Assembly: GCA_024364805.1 (NCBI GenBank)
Contig: CM044491.1
Location: forward strand, 126,180,308 to 126,206,611
From: Euprymna scolopes
Lineage: Eukaryota > Mollusca > Cephalopoda > Sepiida > Sepiolidae
Length of the DNA stretch: 26,304 bases
Direction: 5' to 3'
Numbering within the stretch: position 1 is the stretch's first letter; each line of letters opens with the position of its first letter. Below, piece by piece: positions 10,030-21,937 of this stretch. A program made the position numbers and the translations under genes. Under the pieces are notes generated by a model. It ran no database searches. It was not told the DNA's origin and saw nothing but the letters and a program-made list of their open reading frames with translations.

Positions 10030-10620
10030 TCCTGCATCCTAATACAAACCAATTAGTGTCATGTGCATCATAAGAAATTTGCTTGAAACTGTGATAATCC
10101 AACAAGCTGCGAACTACACTAGCAAAAGTGACAAGCAATATGGATTTCTTCCTGCAATATCAATTGATGATGCGTTGAGTTTAATAATGCATAGGGTCAT
10201 TTACAACAGATAGCGGCTTTGTTTCTAAGGCAATAGCTTTTGACTAACCAAAGGTTATTGATAAGGTACAATACAAAGAGTTTATTCACAACTGTAAAAT
10301 ATTTGGCCATATCTTCGTAGCGATCAAATCTATTTACTTTGACATGTCTATATTAGTAATTGTTGATGCATAAATATCTGAAGCACATGGTATCAACGCC
10401 GACATGCCACAATGATCTATCATTAAGGATCTTCATTAATGATTCTACTAATCATATTCTCAGATCATTTGTTGGCATCTATGAGAACGACAAAGCACTA
10501 TATGACAACCCTTCAATAATCAAGATATTGATGATTGCTCTTTTTTCACTCTCTCTAGATTTAAACCAGGTCGGGCAATGAAAATATTGGGGAAATCCAC
10601 CAACGAATAAAATCGCCCAC
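10030..10620 (+). mobile_element. LINE fragment (APE-type family), RT core
   Basis: A decayed piece of reverse transcriptase on the plus strand. In order: SDKQYGFLPAIS (about 10,127-10,165), a degraded finger/palm stretch, HGINADMPQ (about 10,385-10,412; usual form INAGVPQGS), then FINDSTNHILRSFVGIYEND (10,431-10,490; usual form INDLPNHILxSxVxIYADD), where the catalytic YADD has become YEND. Stops and frameshifts interrupt it. The motifs resemble those of the copy at 17.28-18.45 kb, so the same family is likely. Its 3' end stops within about 110 bases of the 3' end of the minus-strand LINE that follows, so two insertions meet tail to tail. Confidence 0.65.
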
Positions 10621-10725
10621 ACCTAATAAATACGACTACCAACTCGGAGTGAGTGGGAAGTGACTTCAAGTGAATGACTGAGTGAGTCAGGATGACTGCA
10701 AAGGAAACTAATTTTGCCATCCAAG

Positions 10726-13040
10726 TTTTTTTTTTATAAGAGAGTCACCACTTATCAAAACCTGAAGGCTATCGATGGTAAGGGTTAATGAGTGTACGCT
10801 GGTCACTGGAACAACAGGGTAGTAATAGTTAGTGGTGGAAATATGGAAGAAATGGATTACTTAGGGGGACAGCTCAACAAGTACTTGTTTGCATAAGACT
10901 TGAAGAGAACCATATTGCAGTTCGATAGGAAGCAGACAAGCTGATCAGCGTTCCACAGGCGGACAGTTCTAGAAAAGAAGCGTTGTTCGTTGAATTTGTG
11001 TTTAGTATTAGGTACAGATAGTGAGTAATGGGAATTTTTGATGGTCGTTTTAGCTTTACGACTGTTTTTGTGAAAGTTTGGAAAGGAGGGCATAGATTGA
11101 AGCTCAGACGAGCATCTATTATGAAAATAACGATAGAAAGACAAGCTCGCAACGTCTCTTTTGTGGGAAAGAGGCTGTAGGAAAGAGAAAAGGGCATCGT
11201 TTACTAAGTTCCTAAGCCGGTTTTGAACTTTGTCAAGCAGGATTAAATGCTCCGAGCAGCTCCCACCAAGATATGGCAACAGTAGGCCATTTTATGACAC
11301 ATCTGGTTTTTATACAAGTAGAGAATTGCATCGGGAGTGAGATAACTTCTGTAACGGTAAAATGATAACAGATTTGATGTAAGTCTTTCATTTCAGGTCA
11401 GGAGCTTGTAACAACAGGGACCATCTTTTAGATTAGAGGCATTCATATCAATTGGAGTCATAGTGGTTATGTAGCAATAGTGTGATAAAAGCTTGGTTTT
11501 AGATGCGTTAAAATTAATCAGACACTTTTGCCTTATTGCACCACTTGCTCAAAATCGGAGAAGATAGACTCAGAGAGATCTAGGTTGTTGTTGGCTTTTG
11601 AAGTGTTTCCATAGATCGTGGTTTCATCTGCATATACGAACTTTGAATGTAAGGAAGAGAGTTAGACCCAGAATGGATCTCCAAGGCACGCCAGCGTTGA
11701 TACTTTGAGCTCCGGAATCTGCCGTTCGACGATTACTTGTAAAAAGCTAAAAACAATTCGATGGCCGAGAAGACATTTCCAGATATTTCTATAGCTATAA
11801 ATCTTGTGATGTAGACATTTATGTCAAATCCTACCAAATGCCTTTGATATGTCAAGATCTGTTGCTATTGAGAAAGAAACACCATAAATAAATTCACTGA
11901 TCCTATGTGAAATTACAGATCGTGCATCAGTTGTAGATCTTTAAGGACGGGCATCATATTGCTTGTCACTAAGTAGGTTGTTTTTATTTAGGTGGGTGAC
12001 AATTTCTCTATTTAACACGGATGCAAAGAACTTACTCATGACATAGAAAAAAAACTGTACTGAGGTTGAGAAGACCGAACCGCAGTATTTTTAAATATTA
12101 GGCAAACTAATGACGTTTTCCAGTGTTTGGGATCTTTTCTCCATAAGGCATCGATTGAATAGCATTGCAAGAATGGCGCTAGTTCGAGTTATAGCTTCTT
12201 GTGTACAATAACTGAAATATTGTATGGACTAGTTGCTTTGCTGACACCAAGTTTCTTGATGAGTGTGGTTCTGTCACGACAGGCATAGGAATGTCACTCA
12301 GATTATTTTCTGTCTTGGGAGAACATTCGAGAGGTAAGAGGTCTTGATGTTATATGGTTGAGTTTACTGCAAAGTTCTTAGCAAAGAGTTTGGCTTTTTC
12401 AGTTTCTGACGAAATCACGTAAGGTCCGTTCATAAGGGTCAGGATAGAGTACACACATCTATTCAAGATCTTATTTGTTATTCATAAAAATTCATGAGAA
12501 CCAAGCCTTTGTTCTTCTACTTTACACTTGATGGACTGAGCATACGAGACTCTCACGTTTTGTATAATTCTTTTGCAATGATTACTGGCAGTTTAAGATG
12601 CGACTTTAGTTTTAAAACATCTGTTACGTTTCAAGGAACTGAAGTAGTGTTTTCTGTGTGAAATGGCGGCACAGTCTAGAGTGTATCGAAGCTGACTTCA
12701 CATTTTGTTGGAATATTTTGGCGGATATGTAGCTGCCTATGTCGATAGTAAACCAATCAGTTAAATCGGATGCTATATCGGACACATTCTGATTTGAATG
12801 TTCGGAAATCGTCCCAGTCAGCTATTGATTATTGGTACACTGTTCGATGGAGAGGGATATTTGGTGCTTTTATATACTTGGTTTTTATTTTTATTGAGGT
12901 TAGCGAGTGTTCCTAGCGGAGACAGAACTGAGGATGAGTACCGTTCAGAAAATGTTGTTAGGCAAAGATCTAAAATACTTGCAAATTGTCCATTATTGGT
13001 TTTCATTCTTGATATAAAATAAAATGTTTTTATCTTATGT
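10726..13040 (-). mobile_element. LINE copy on minus strand (APE-type, Jockey/CR1-like), endonuclease tail to 3' end
   Basis: The longest LINE copy in the window, about 2.3 kb, reading right to left. Seen in order: end of the AP-type endonuclease (LDLCLTT then SVLSPLGT, about 12,908-12,973); the spacer with ADWDDFRTFKSEC (about 12,785-12,825); early RT with NGPYVISSETEKAKLFAKNF (about 12,375-12,435); RT palm with HIKGIW and INAGVPWRSILGLTLFL (about 11,650-11,705); a degraded YADET box in place of YADDT (about 11,625-11,640); and a 140-codon open C-terminal segment (10,857-11,279) with LDKVQNRLRNLV and FNEQRFFSRTVRLWN. The 3' untranslated part ends TAAGTGGTGACTC and a ten-base A tail (T10 at 10,726-10,735), which fixes the 3' border. 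ORF1 and most of the endonuclease are missing, so it is 5'-truncated. Many stops and frameshifts: inactive. The clade within APE-type LINEs is undecided. Confidence 0.85.
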
Positions 13041-13044
13041 TGAT

Positions 13045-13165
13045 GTAAAAATGGTTGGATCATTTTTCTGTTGCAGACTTTTCGTGCGGTTCTATATTTA
13101 TATAAGAGTCAGGCACGTCATAAGGTGGAGTGCTGCTGCTATTCTATTATACTTTGGAAGTTGCT
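13045..13165 (+). mobile_element. Short LINE remnant (RT C-terminal side)
   Basis: Plus-strand readings give KMVGSFFCCRLF and, one frame over, AVLYLYKSQARHKVECCC, resembling the post-RT segment of APE-type LINEs (usual form KKVGSxxRxxxF..ILYLYKSQIRPxMEYCCHIW). The match spans only about 40 residues and needs a frame change, so this is tentative. Confidence 0.4.
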
Positions 13166-13234
13166 CGACTGATTTCCAATCTTTGGTTCCGTCTTCCAAC
13201 GCAATCAACATGGACAGAGTTTATTTCCAAGAAT

Positions 13235-13630
13235 TTCTTATCTTATTCTGGCATGTACTTAAATAATTTATTTGAGTTGATTACACAATCCGGATGAAAC
13301 AAGTAAGAATTACGTATTATTTGGATTCTTCGGACTACTGTTCTCATCTTGAGAATATTTCGCACAACGCTTCGGTCAATGTAACCTCTAACTTTCTCCA
13401 GGTGTATCTTGTCGAACTCGGGAATATTTCTGTAGAACTCGGAAATTTGCATGGAATTCCGTCCGAAACCTTGTATTTTATCCACAGGAGTAGCGTGCTT
13501 TCGTTCCGTCAGCCATAACTGGGTACATATTCTAAGTAATTCGCAGTTGTATTTTGAATGTCTCTCGAACTGATGATTGAACCGTCAACCTTTAGATGAG
13601 TCTAATTACAATTGACTTATACAATATACG
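13235..13630 (-). repeat. Penelope-type 3' tail fragment, copy 3
   Basis: Longest of the three dispersed tails. The minus strand keeps an 80-codon open frame (13,243-13,485) with HLEKVRGYIDRSVV and MRTVVRRIQIIRNSY. A similar reading (EIGGYIDGNVVQITL) is found at the right end of the Penelope-like copy ending at 25,890. Core-like CTGGAGA (minus strand, 13,395-13,401) and GAAGC (13,369-13,373) flank a short stem. I infer it is the tail of a Penelope-like subfamily different from the 23.2-25.9 kb pair, because similarity to that pair ends outside the core. Confidence 0.5.
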
Positions 13631-14100
13631 TAAACCACAACGTCACAGGTCTTTACATTGGTCACTTTCTCTTTAAAGCTTTTCTAAAACTTTTGAACAA
13701 ACATTTTTCTTGTCGTTCGAAGTTTTTATGATACCGTTGTTCGAGTATTTCCATATATTTACGCAATTTTTCGAGCCTCTCGATGTATTACACTTTTTTT
13801 TGTTGTTAATCAGCATAAATATTTTAAAGTTTTCATATTTTTTAAAAGTTGGCGAACTTTCTTTGCGGCTCTGCTCGGCATTCCTATAGATTAATACACG
13901 ATTAGTCTGTTGCTCATCTGTTGTACCGTTGTCCGGTAATCAATAGGAATAAATATATGTTATTTATTGTAATTGATTGTTTTACTTAATATATAATAGC
14001 TTTTCTGGTCCACGAATGTACTATTTTTTTCTGGCAAGTTGATTTTAAATATAGCTGTAGCAAAATGTAGCAGGCAAAAGTCAGGAACAAAGATAGAAAA
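13631..14100. other. AT-rich stretch, nothing recognised
   Basis: Uniform AT-rich sequence with poly-T runs between the Penelope-type tail and the LTR of the fossil element. No open frame or repeat family is supported. Confidence 0.5.
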
Positions 14101-17100
14101 TAGTCAGTTTCACCCTGTATCGCCCACGTCTAGAAGAGAGGGATTTTTTTTGCTGAAATGACCATAAAGAAAGAAGATGAAAGGAGACAGAAAAAAGGCA
14201 GAAGAAAACTTGCTTCTCGCAGATTCGTGGTTCGTCACAAAGAAAAATCCAACCGCCAGAACCACCTACGCACAATCTACAAGACACTACTTAACTGCTT
14301 CCCAGCGTCCTGCCTTTATAGCGGCCGGGAATTATATATTTGCATAATCACGCGAGAGCACACGCGATTCTGCGAAGATTTCCTTGGGGTCAATGCCAAT
14401 AAAAACCCATGGACGTCATCTTGGAATTCTCTTCCGCTCGGCCCGCAACACAACAACAGACGTATCCGAGGTAAGCTATTTATCCCCCCCATATCGGTTA
14501 TTGCCAATTCCGCTATACTCCCTCCTGATCTCATGATCACAAACGAGGCAGGGAGGCAGTCGTCTTTATCGGGTACTTCTTCGAAGAATCGGGGGCAGCA
14601 CTTCCTAATTTCCATCTTTCTCATTACCACTATTATTGCCACCAGTCTGTTCTATTATCCCTTCTTATGGTTCCATAGGCGGTGTTTCACAATCAGGGCA
14701 GGGGGATAGTATCTGTCTTTGTCGGGTACTCCTTCGTAAAGGCAAGAGGGTGGTCCTTCTTTCGCTTCTTCAGTATGTGCACTATATGGCTCAAAATCCT
14801 CTCCGTCGTCCTGCATCATACTCTCTGTCCTTTCAGAAGACATCGTACTGTCTGAGTCTTCCTCTTCCTCCGATCTAACAACATAATGGCGAGGCCGCAA
14901 ATCCTTCACGTGGCGAGGCACACCGTCCATCAAAATCGATTGAAGGCTGATTACCTTGGTCACTCCAACCTTTGCCGAACCTCCTGGTCCATTGATTTTG
15001 CGATCTCCAACGATCTCCAACCTTATAACAGTTGTTCTTGGGACCTGGGGACGCAGTTGCGAGATTGGCCTCCTTTACTCGAACTTCGTATCGATAAATC
15101 CTGTTAGCAGACGCAGTAAATGGAGATATATCGTCTCTTGGTGTGATGTTATACCAGTAAACAACCTCCTGTATGGGACAGCGCATTTTAGCAGCTATTC
15201 GTGTCACTGTGCTGTGACATCGCTTCGCTATGTCATTCCCGGCTGGAGCATATGCACAATGGAATCGCAAGTGAACTCCCAATTTATGTGCAACTGATTG
15301 GAACACGTTGCTGTAGAAAGCCGTTTCATTGTCTAAAAGGATTTCATACGGCGAGCCACGTTCGGGGAACACTTCCCCCAACTGATGAATCACGCTTGCC
15401 GAGTCCTGCCTCGCCAATTTCCTCCAAATGGAGAAACGCGATAGAACACAGTCTGTTAGAGTTAAAAAATGGAAGGTGCTATAATGCGTGATATCCATTC
15501 CAATTCTCTGCCAATTCTCGTTCACTTCCAGCTTTCCCTTTTCCCACTTGACCAGTGCTGGGTTAATGGACCGACATTACTCCGATTCCGTATAACCATT
15601 TTAACGGTTGCTTTTGTCGTGGTTGGGCAAGTTTCCTTGTCAAAGTAGGTAATGCGTCGTACCCCCGGATGTCCACTACCTTTGTGAATAGCCATGATTT
15701 TACTCTCATCCAGATCGTCTGTGTTAACCGCGCCGATCACCGGGTCAAGCCCGTTTTTCTTTTTCATTGTCTCAAACTACCGCTGTAGTACTCGTGTCAA
15801 TCGGTCAGCGATGTTTCGTGCTGATGAAACCATCGTAACGTCCACTGTCAGTCCGTACTCTTTCACGAGCTCCTTGAGAGTGCTTAGTCGCTTCCTAATA
15901 AGCATCTCGCTTTCTGCTTTGGTGCATACTCACACCTTTCCAGTTAGCGTGTTCGAGACCAAATGGTATACGCAGACAGAATCTATCTTTATGTGTAGCA
16001 CCTTGCCCTGCCACTGAAGAGCCAAATTGATGCCTTTCAATACGGGGTCCAGTTCAGCTAAGTTGGTGTGTTGAGGGTTATCTTCAGGTCGTAGCCAACA
16101 TGCGTCTTCCAACATAGTTTCACGCATCTCCAAGGCTGCACCAATTGCTAGGGAGCTAGCATCGACCCATACATTCAGCTCTTTGCCGTCGACACACCAA
16201 TTTCCCCGGGCCGGATCGTCCTGCTGCACAGATTCTAAGATCTCGAACATCATACGATGCAGCACGGCGTTCCTCGCTCCATCATTCTAGCCCTTTGTTA
16301 CCGAACTTACTCTCCTTCTGAGTATTCCACAAGCCACACGAAGCCAACCGCACATCGGGAAATGCCCGACAAGTCGACCACACAGGGAGAACATTGTTCG
16401 TCGTGTAACAATACTGGGAGCCTCTGGAATTGCATTTCCTCGATTCCACCGCAGTTCACTGCGTTTCATCCCGACCGCCAATTCCAGCACCCATGCAATG
16501 TCCTTCAACCGCTCCAGGTTATTGTACTTCAACCCGAACTGCGCTAGGTGTTCTCTTACTCGGGTCGCGGGCACCTCGTCTTCATTGACAAAAATGTCAT
16601 CAATGTAAGTAGATGCTGCGCGACCTACAACTTCTTCCTGGGATAATACTTCGCTGACAATTGTTCTCATTATCAGGAGAGCCACATTCAAGCCGAATCC
16701 CAAACCGATCAGACAGTATTTTTTCCCGTCAATTTCAACAGTCTGGTATGGCCACAGTGTCTCATTAACAGGAATATTCTTGGCCCTGTTGTTGTTGGGT
16801 GAGCGTGTGGCCGCAACCACGTCTTGATTTTGTTTTCCAGGCGTCGTAAAAATTCTCGCTCTCGACATTAGCTCCCCCATGGTCAGGGCTTCGATGTTCG
16901 GCGCCTCTTGAAGAGCAATTGAGATGACGTCAGGGAACCCAGTGACGAAAGTCAATTCCGTGAGTCTCTCTAGGCCATTTCCTGTGAACTCGGCCAATCC
17001 AACCAACTGCCTGGTTTTGTTGGCGAAAACAGCCACACGTTCGCCAGCCCATCTGCTCATAGTTATTTTTTGTATGCTGCAAACGCGTCGTCGGTAAATG

Positions 17101-17283
17101 CCTCTTTTAACCGGTCCTCAATCTGGTTTATCTTCTTGATCGCCTTCCTCCATTTCCATGTTGAGGGCCAGTGCATCACCTTCCAGATATAAAGGTAGCA
17201 GACTCGCTATATCATCCCTCTGCTGAAGCTGTGCGACAAGTCTCACTTTTTTCAGCCACGCTACAACATCTCCCTCACGAGAA
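14100..17283 (-). mobile_element. Fossil LTR retrotransposon (Ty3/Gypsy-like pol; Pao not excluded)
   Basis: A broken element reading right to left. Parts: a Gag-like region (about 17,000-17,283, with AWLKKVRLVAQLQQ and a following helical Gag segment into 16,850); reverse transcriptase with GLGFGLNVA and the catalytic YIDDIFV (about 16,290-16,740); RNase H with VWVDASSLAIGAALE, NLAEL and KIDSV (about 15,930-16,200); integrase with the zinc-binding HKGSGHPGVRR and a core with GMDITHY and LLDNETAFYSN (about 14,960-15,740); and an acidic C-terminal tail (about 14,660-14,900). One LTR lies at about 14,100-14,560, with a TATAAAGGCAGGACG promoter-like box near 14,310-14,325. No partner LTR is seen in the window; the span ends near 17,283 against a LINE fragment. 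Part order RT-RNase H-integrase fits Ty3/Gypsy and Pao alike. Several breaks, roughly five to ten, make it inactive. Long surviving open stretches suggest moderate age, younger than the LINE pieces around it. Confidence 0.88.
14310..14325 (-). promoter_or_regulatory. TATA-like box of the fossil LTR
   Basis: Minus-strand CTATAAAGGCAGGACG, upstream of a GT-rich stretch, in the place where an LTR core promoter is expected. Assignment rests on position within the LTR; there is no direct evidence of activity, and the element is a fossil. Confidence 0.4.
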
Positions 17284-18450
17284 GGCCTTTGATAGGGTAT
17301 GACATAAAAGTCTACTTTACAAGATCTTCAGCTACGGTATAGCTGGAAATGTCTTTTGAATTATACAATCATTTCTCTTTGATAGGTTCATAAGAGTAGT
17401 GGTTGATGGCAGAAATCAGAAGCACAGTATTAGCATTAGCTGGAATCCCTCAGATGTCCATCCTGGACACAACTCTCTTCCTGATCTATATCAATGACCT
17501 TCCAAATCACATCCTTACATCATTCGTATATATTTATGCTAACTACCATAAATGGTAACACATTAAAGGCCTTAAATGACCAAGTTTTCTCTGATTCTCT
17601 CTCCTCTGATCTTGAGCACGTGGTACATTCGGGAAAGAGGTTACTTGTTAATTTTAATGCACCTAAAACCAAGCTTCTATCTTTACATCATCAACGTTCT
17701 TATCCCCATCTGGCACAAATTGAATGGCTCTCGTCTTGGGGAGGCCTCATGTTTTGACAAACTTCAGGGTCTGCCATTTATACCTGATCTGAAATGGAAC
17801 ACGTACATCAAATCCGTTTCGAAAGCCGCTTGAAAAATGGTGGAATGCTTCTACCGCTCTAGTAGATATTTTACTGCTGATGCAATTCTCTACCTATATA
17901 AGAGCCAGATACACCCAAGGATGGGATTCCGTTGTCGCATCTGGACAGGATCTGCTAGAAATTCTTTATCCCGCCTTAACAGAGTTCAAAATAGACTTCG
18001 TAGCCTTTACTCTTCCCTGCAAACTCTTTTCACCGAAGAGACGTTGTGAACCTGTCTCTGCTTTACTGTTATTTTCATGGCACTCGTTAGAGCTCCAATC
18101 TATGGTTATCCCCTCTTCAAAGTTTAACGAAAAACACTCGTCTAGCTGAAACCACTATAAATAATTCCCCCAATCTTTATCTGTGCCTAAACCTAAACGT
18201 AGATTTCATGAACAAACTTCTTTCTTTGAACTGCATGCCTATGGAACCGTTTGCCTGTTTTCCAGCTGACTACAATTTGGTCGTCTTCAAGTCCAACGTG
18301 AACAAATTCTTGATGAGCCGTCCCCTTAAGTAATCCAATTTACCAAATTTTCACTACTAACGATTACTATAATATTGTCCCATTGACTACTGTACACTCG
18401 TTAACCTTTTACCATCGAGTGGCCTCCGAACCTTGAATAAGTGGTGACTC
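17283..18450 (+). mobile_element. LINE fragment (APE-type family), RT to 3' end
   Basis: Same family as the copy at 10.7-13.0 kb but on the plus strand and more 5'-truncated. It begins at KAFDRV (17,283 on), a standard RT motif, then YGIAGNVF, AGIPQMSIL (about 17,440-17,470; usual AGIPQGSIL), LIYINDLPNHIL (17,479-17,514) and a lost YADD box. Further on: LDLKWNTYIKSVSKAA-like sequence, YLYKSQI (about 17,895), LSRLNRVQNRLRSL (about 17,970-18,010), and the C-terminal FHEQ..F and VNKFLMSRPLK segments (about 18,205-18,330). The 3' part ends in TAAGTGGTGACTC (18,438-18,450), as in the other copies, without a clear A tail. Many frameshifts and stops. The left edge coincides with the right edge of the fossil LTR element. 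Confidence 0.85.
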
Positions 18451-19611
18451 CTATGCAAGAAAGAATATATGAGCTTCGAAATCAACTTTTTCTTTCACCC
18501 CCACCCTCTATGACACCGATAATACATAATATTAGCTTTTGTTATTTTCGGACATTCTGGTAGTGAGAGAAGTTTTTCACTCCACGATCAGTAACACAAC
18601 ATCAGCCCATATTATAGAAAACGTTGATATTATATGTAAATATGAATGTACAGCCACACCTCGGATATAGTGGGCTTACTTTTTTTTTTCAAGATATTTG
18701 ATACGCTATTAAATTATTCTTTACTAATGATTATGAAATACTACTAACAAAATAGTAAATATAATTACATAGTATTTGCATTTAGATTGTCTTTAGTTAC
18801 GGCATATCGGCCATTATGGGAGTATTTAATACCGAATTAAGTTATTTTTGAAGAGGTTTTATGCTTCAGTGTCTTCATATCTTCCAATAGGTATTTATAT
18901 TATTTGATTCGGTTATTTTATAGAAGATTGCTGTTTCTGATTTTAGATTATGAAGCCTGTACCTTCAAACAACCTGAACTGTTATGTTATCCGATATGCA
19001 TTTAAAGGTTTCTATGAGTTCAGTATTAGAACCGCTGTTGTGTTTAATGTTAATAAATGCCTCAATTACGTAATGCTATGAATTAAAGTATATAATTATA
19101 TTCTAATTCTTTCTTAATCCAAGAATATTAATGCTGAATAAACAGACAAATTCTTAAAAATGATTAAGAATGTAATTAGGATGTTATCTTCATAATAAAT
19201 TTCAACGTAACAAACATATTTAGCCTAATCTATCGAGGGCAAATAGATTAATAAGAAACATTGTTATGAATCTTATTTCAAGGGAGCTACATTTTGTTTG
19301 AACAATATGTGATGTTCGAATAAGTTGTAATATTAATATATTTTTTTATAGATGTCGGCATAAAAGATACTGGCTGTGAGGAGCTAAAAGACGAAATGTA
19401 GTTATCGCAAAGACAGAATATGCATATTGACCTATCAACAAGAGGAAAGTTCCATAAGCCTTCGGTTCTTGGAAAGAGGCTACTGAAATAGGAAGCAGTT
19501 TGTTAAAATGTAAAAAGATAATGAATTGATAAAGATTCCTTAAGAAACAAGTTAAACGAGCTCAAACGAATGGGTCATCGAATAAATCAGACAATTCTGC
19601 AGAACACATGA
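18451..19611. other. AT-rich stretch with one dispersed repeat unit
   Basis: Mostly featureless AT-rich sequence between two LINE fragments. At about 18,790-18,930 there is a copy of the repeat seen as an array at 22.4-22.98 kb: TTACGGCATATCGGCCATT, TATTTAAT.CCG, TTTTATGCTTCAGTGTCTTCATATCTTC split into its parts, then TATTT..ATTATTTGATT. No gene is supported. Confidence 0.5.
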
Positions 19612-19901
19612 CACAATAAATGTGCCTACATTTAAACGTAAATTCCATGAACAACGTTTCTTTCCTAGAACTGACTGTTTGTGGAACTCTGTTCAGCCAA
19701 CCTATTTTCAGCTATTTTCAGCTGACTACAGCATTATCGTTTTCAAGTCCAATGTAAACAAGTTGTGCCGTTCCCTTAAATATTATTTTTTTCTACCCAA
19801 TTTCCATCACTAACGATTACTACGCTGTTATCTGAGTAACCATCTTACAAACGTTAATACTTATCCTCAAGTAATCTTTGGGCCTTGATAAGTGGTGACT
19901 C
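19612..19901 (+). mobile_element. LINE fragment (APE-type family), extreme 3' end
   Basis: About 290 bases covering the last 50 or so codons and the 3' untranslated part. The frame 19,622-19,813 reads KRKFHEQRFFPRTDCLWN and later VFKSNVNKLCRSLK, equivalent to FNEQRFFSRTVRLWN and LFKSYANKYLLS in the minus-strand copy. A small internal duplication repeats TATTTTCAGC twice near 19,701-19,724. It ends in GATAAGTGGTGACTC at 19,901. Severe 5' truncation is typical of LINE insertion. Confidence 0.85.
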
Positions 19902-21483
19902 TTTCATGATAATGGACCAATTAGCTCATCATTATGAATTTTGGAACACAACTGCTAAGTATAAAAGTTGGTAATGTTCGTTATATTTACTTAAATTTAA
20001 TTTAAGGTAAAATGGTAAAAAATGACTTTCTGAAAATTTTAGATGTCTTTGAATTTTGTTAAATTTTAATAAAATGTATAACACATCAATTAATAAATAT
20101 TCCTAGATTTCATTTTTTTCTTATGAACACTTAAGTTTAATCTTTTCATTTATATTATAAGTCTTCTAGTCTGTAGCTGTTTCTCCTTTCTTCTTTTTAT
20201 TCGAAACTAGAAACGAATCTGGCTGAAATAGGATTTTGTTATGAGAAGTTGCAATGAAATAAGAATTATGCTATCCGTTCAATGAAGAGTTAGAGATTAA
20301 TAGAGATTAGTCAGCAAAATATTACATTGTGGATGAACAGGGATTAATAGCCATTTGTATTTAATGCAAAGATACGCATAAATTTAACTGTATTCAACCA
20401 TAAATTTAGCAAAAAGCACTGATTCCAAGTCAACAGACGATAACTGTTGTCAATTTTTACGGGATAAAAAGTCTACTTTTTGACACTGTAAGATTGTTAT
20501 TAATACTGAATAATAGTTTAATAACTCAGTGTTTGATTTAAAGAGTTTTCTGCGTGAAGACAACATTTAGGCAGACAAATTCGTTTGATTTACTTCACAA
20601 TGCATTGTTTTAGATCTTTAATAAATTCTTGGCCATTTCAAAGCAAAAGAATATGATTTTCCTTCTAGAAAATATTCAAAATTAAATACTTTAGTTTAAG
20701 CGGTGCTATAAAGAAATTGAAATTCAGGGAACCCAGCTTATTTATGCCTTGTGATAATGGATAAAATATTGAAATGTGAAGTTGCACGTCTATATATATG
20801 GTTTTTGTTTTTTACTCGTATCCGAATATGTGGCTTTCTTATTTATATATATCTTCTGTATTAATGTCAATAAATAGAAAGACTTCGAAGGCCTAATCTA
20901 TTTATTCTTCTGTTTTCTCATTTGTCTTACCTCTTCATTTTATTTCCTTTTCTACTCAAAATCTTCGATGTCGTTGACTCGTTTTTCTCCCCATGTTCCA
21001 GACTGTTGCAGTTTATTCCCACGGGAACGAGTCTATATTTGTTAACACTTGTTAAAACCTCTTTCAAGTACACCCAATGATTGTGATTAAGGGAATATTT
21101 ATTGTTTGATGTATAATATTTATTGTGAATTTTTACTGAGATCGAATGTTTTAATTTCCAAACCTCTTCTTTGCCCCTTTTGCATAAAATTAAATTCCAC
21201 TGAATATAACTCAAATGACTAATTCTAGCAGCTATGATACAGAATTTATGATAATAGATTAATTAGCACAAGAGTGGATCCTATAATAAAATTACATAAA
21301 CATATGCACAAACTTAATATGAGTTCAGATGAAATAACATTATCTAAAATCTATGACCGATCTCAATAAATAGAGTTCTGTATTCTCAACGGTTTATTGT
21401 ATAACACACATTGTTAGATGAGAGTAGAATCAGCATTTTATCCTGGTAAAGGGTCGACGGATTTAATCGTGATCTAATTCTTA
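19902..21483. other. AT-rich stretch without a supported gene
   Basis: A 95-codon open frame on the minus strand (20,927-21,214) begins with Met but has no motif, no signal peptide and a composition expected from AT-rich DNA. I do not call it a gene. I saw no repeat family or RNA gene across this stretch. Confidence 0.5.
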
Positions 21484-21640
21484 TAGCTTTTAATAAGCAT
21501 TGTTATCTATAGGTTTGATTTAAAGTTTTAATAAGCATCTATAAGATTTAAAGTTTTAATAAGCATTTATAAGTTATCTATAGGTTTGATTTAAGCTTTT
21601 AATAAGCATTGTTATCTATAGGTTTGATTTAAAGTTTTAC
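21484..21640 (+). repeat. Minisatellite, period about 37 bp
   Basis: Four to five units of the form TTTTAATAAGCATTG, TTATCTATAGGTTTGATTTAAAG. TTTTAATAAGCAT starts near 21,488, 21,525, 21,554 and 21,598, with a truncated fifth unit near 21,634. Spacings of about 37, 29, 44 and 36 show internal deletion and duplication. Units are nearly identical, so the array is much younger than the other tandem arrays here. Confidence 0.9.
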
Positions 21641-21893
21641 GTTGGCCAACATCTGACAACTGTAAGTGTTTTTTTACAGCGATGATCGGCAAACACGAAA
21701 GGTTTTGTATATTTATTGCAGCAAGACTATTCAACTTGTATAAAACCCGTTGGGTTGGGATATAAACGCAGGAATGTTGCCGTAAGAGATATTATGCCAC
21801 TTTTGTATCATATCACAAGTCACGTAATAGGGACAGTTTCATATGAGGACATGTCTCATTTCTAAGTACCGAGTTTACTGAATTGCTGCTTCG

Positions 21894-21900
21894 AAAGAGT

Positions 21901-21934
<34 letters not shown>
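21894..21934. repeat. (GA)n microsatellite
   Basis: Pure GAGA tract preceded by GAGTGAGTGA and followed by TTGATAAGAG. Confidence 0.95.

Positions 21935-21937
<3 letters not shown>

Noticed and set aside
14158-14709. Plus-strand 183-codon frame
   Set aside because: It lies antisense to the LTR and tail of the fossil LTR element and has no recognisable domain; it is a shadow of a GC-richer region.
20927-21214. Minus-strand 95-codon frame as a host small protein
   Set aside because: No motif, no signal or membrane segment, AT-driven composition, and no evidence of splicing or conservation available here.
21484-21640. CRISPR-like repeat array
   Set aside because: Units abut without unique spacers of constant length, and the context is a eukaryotic genome.
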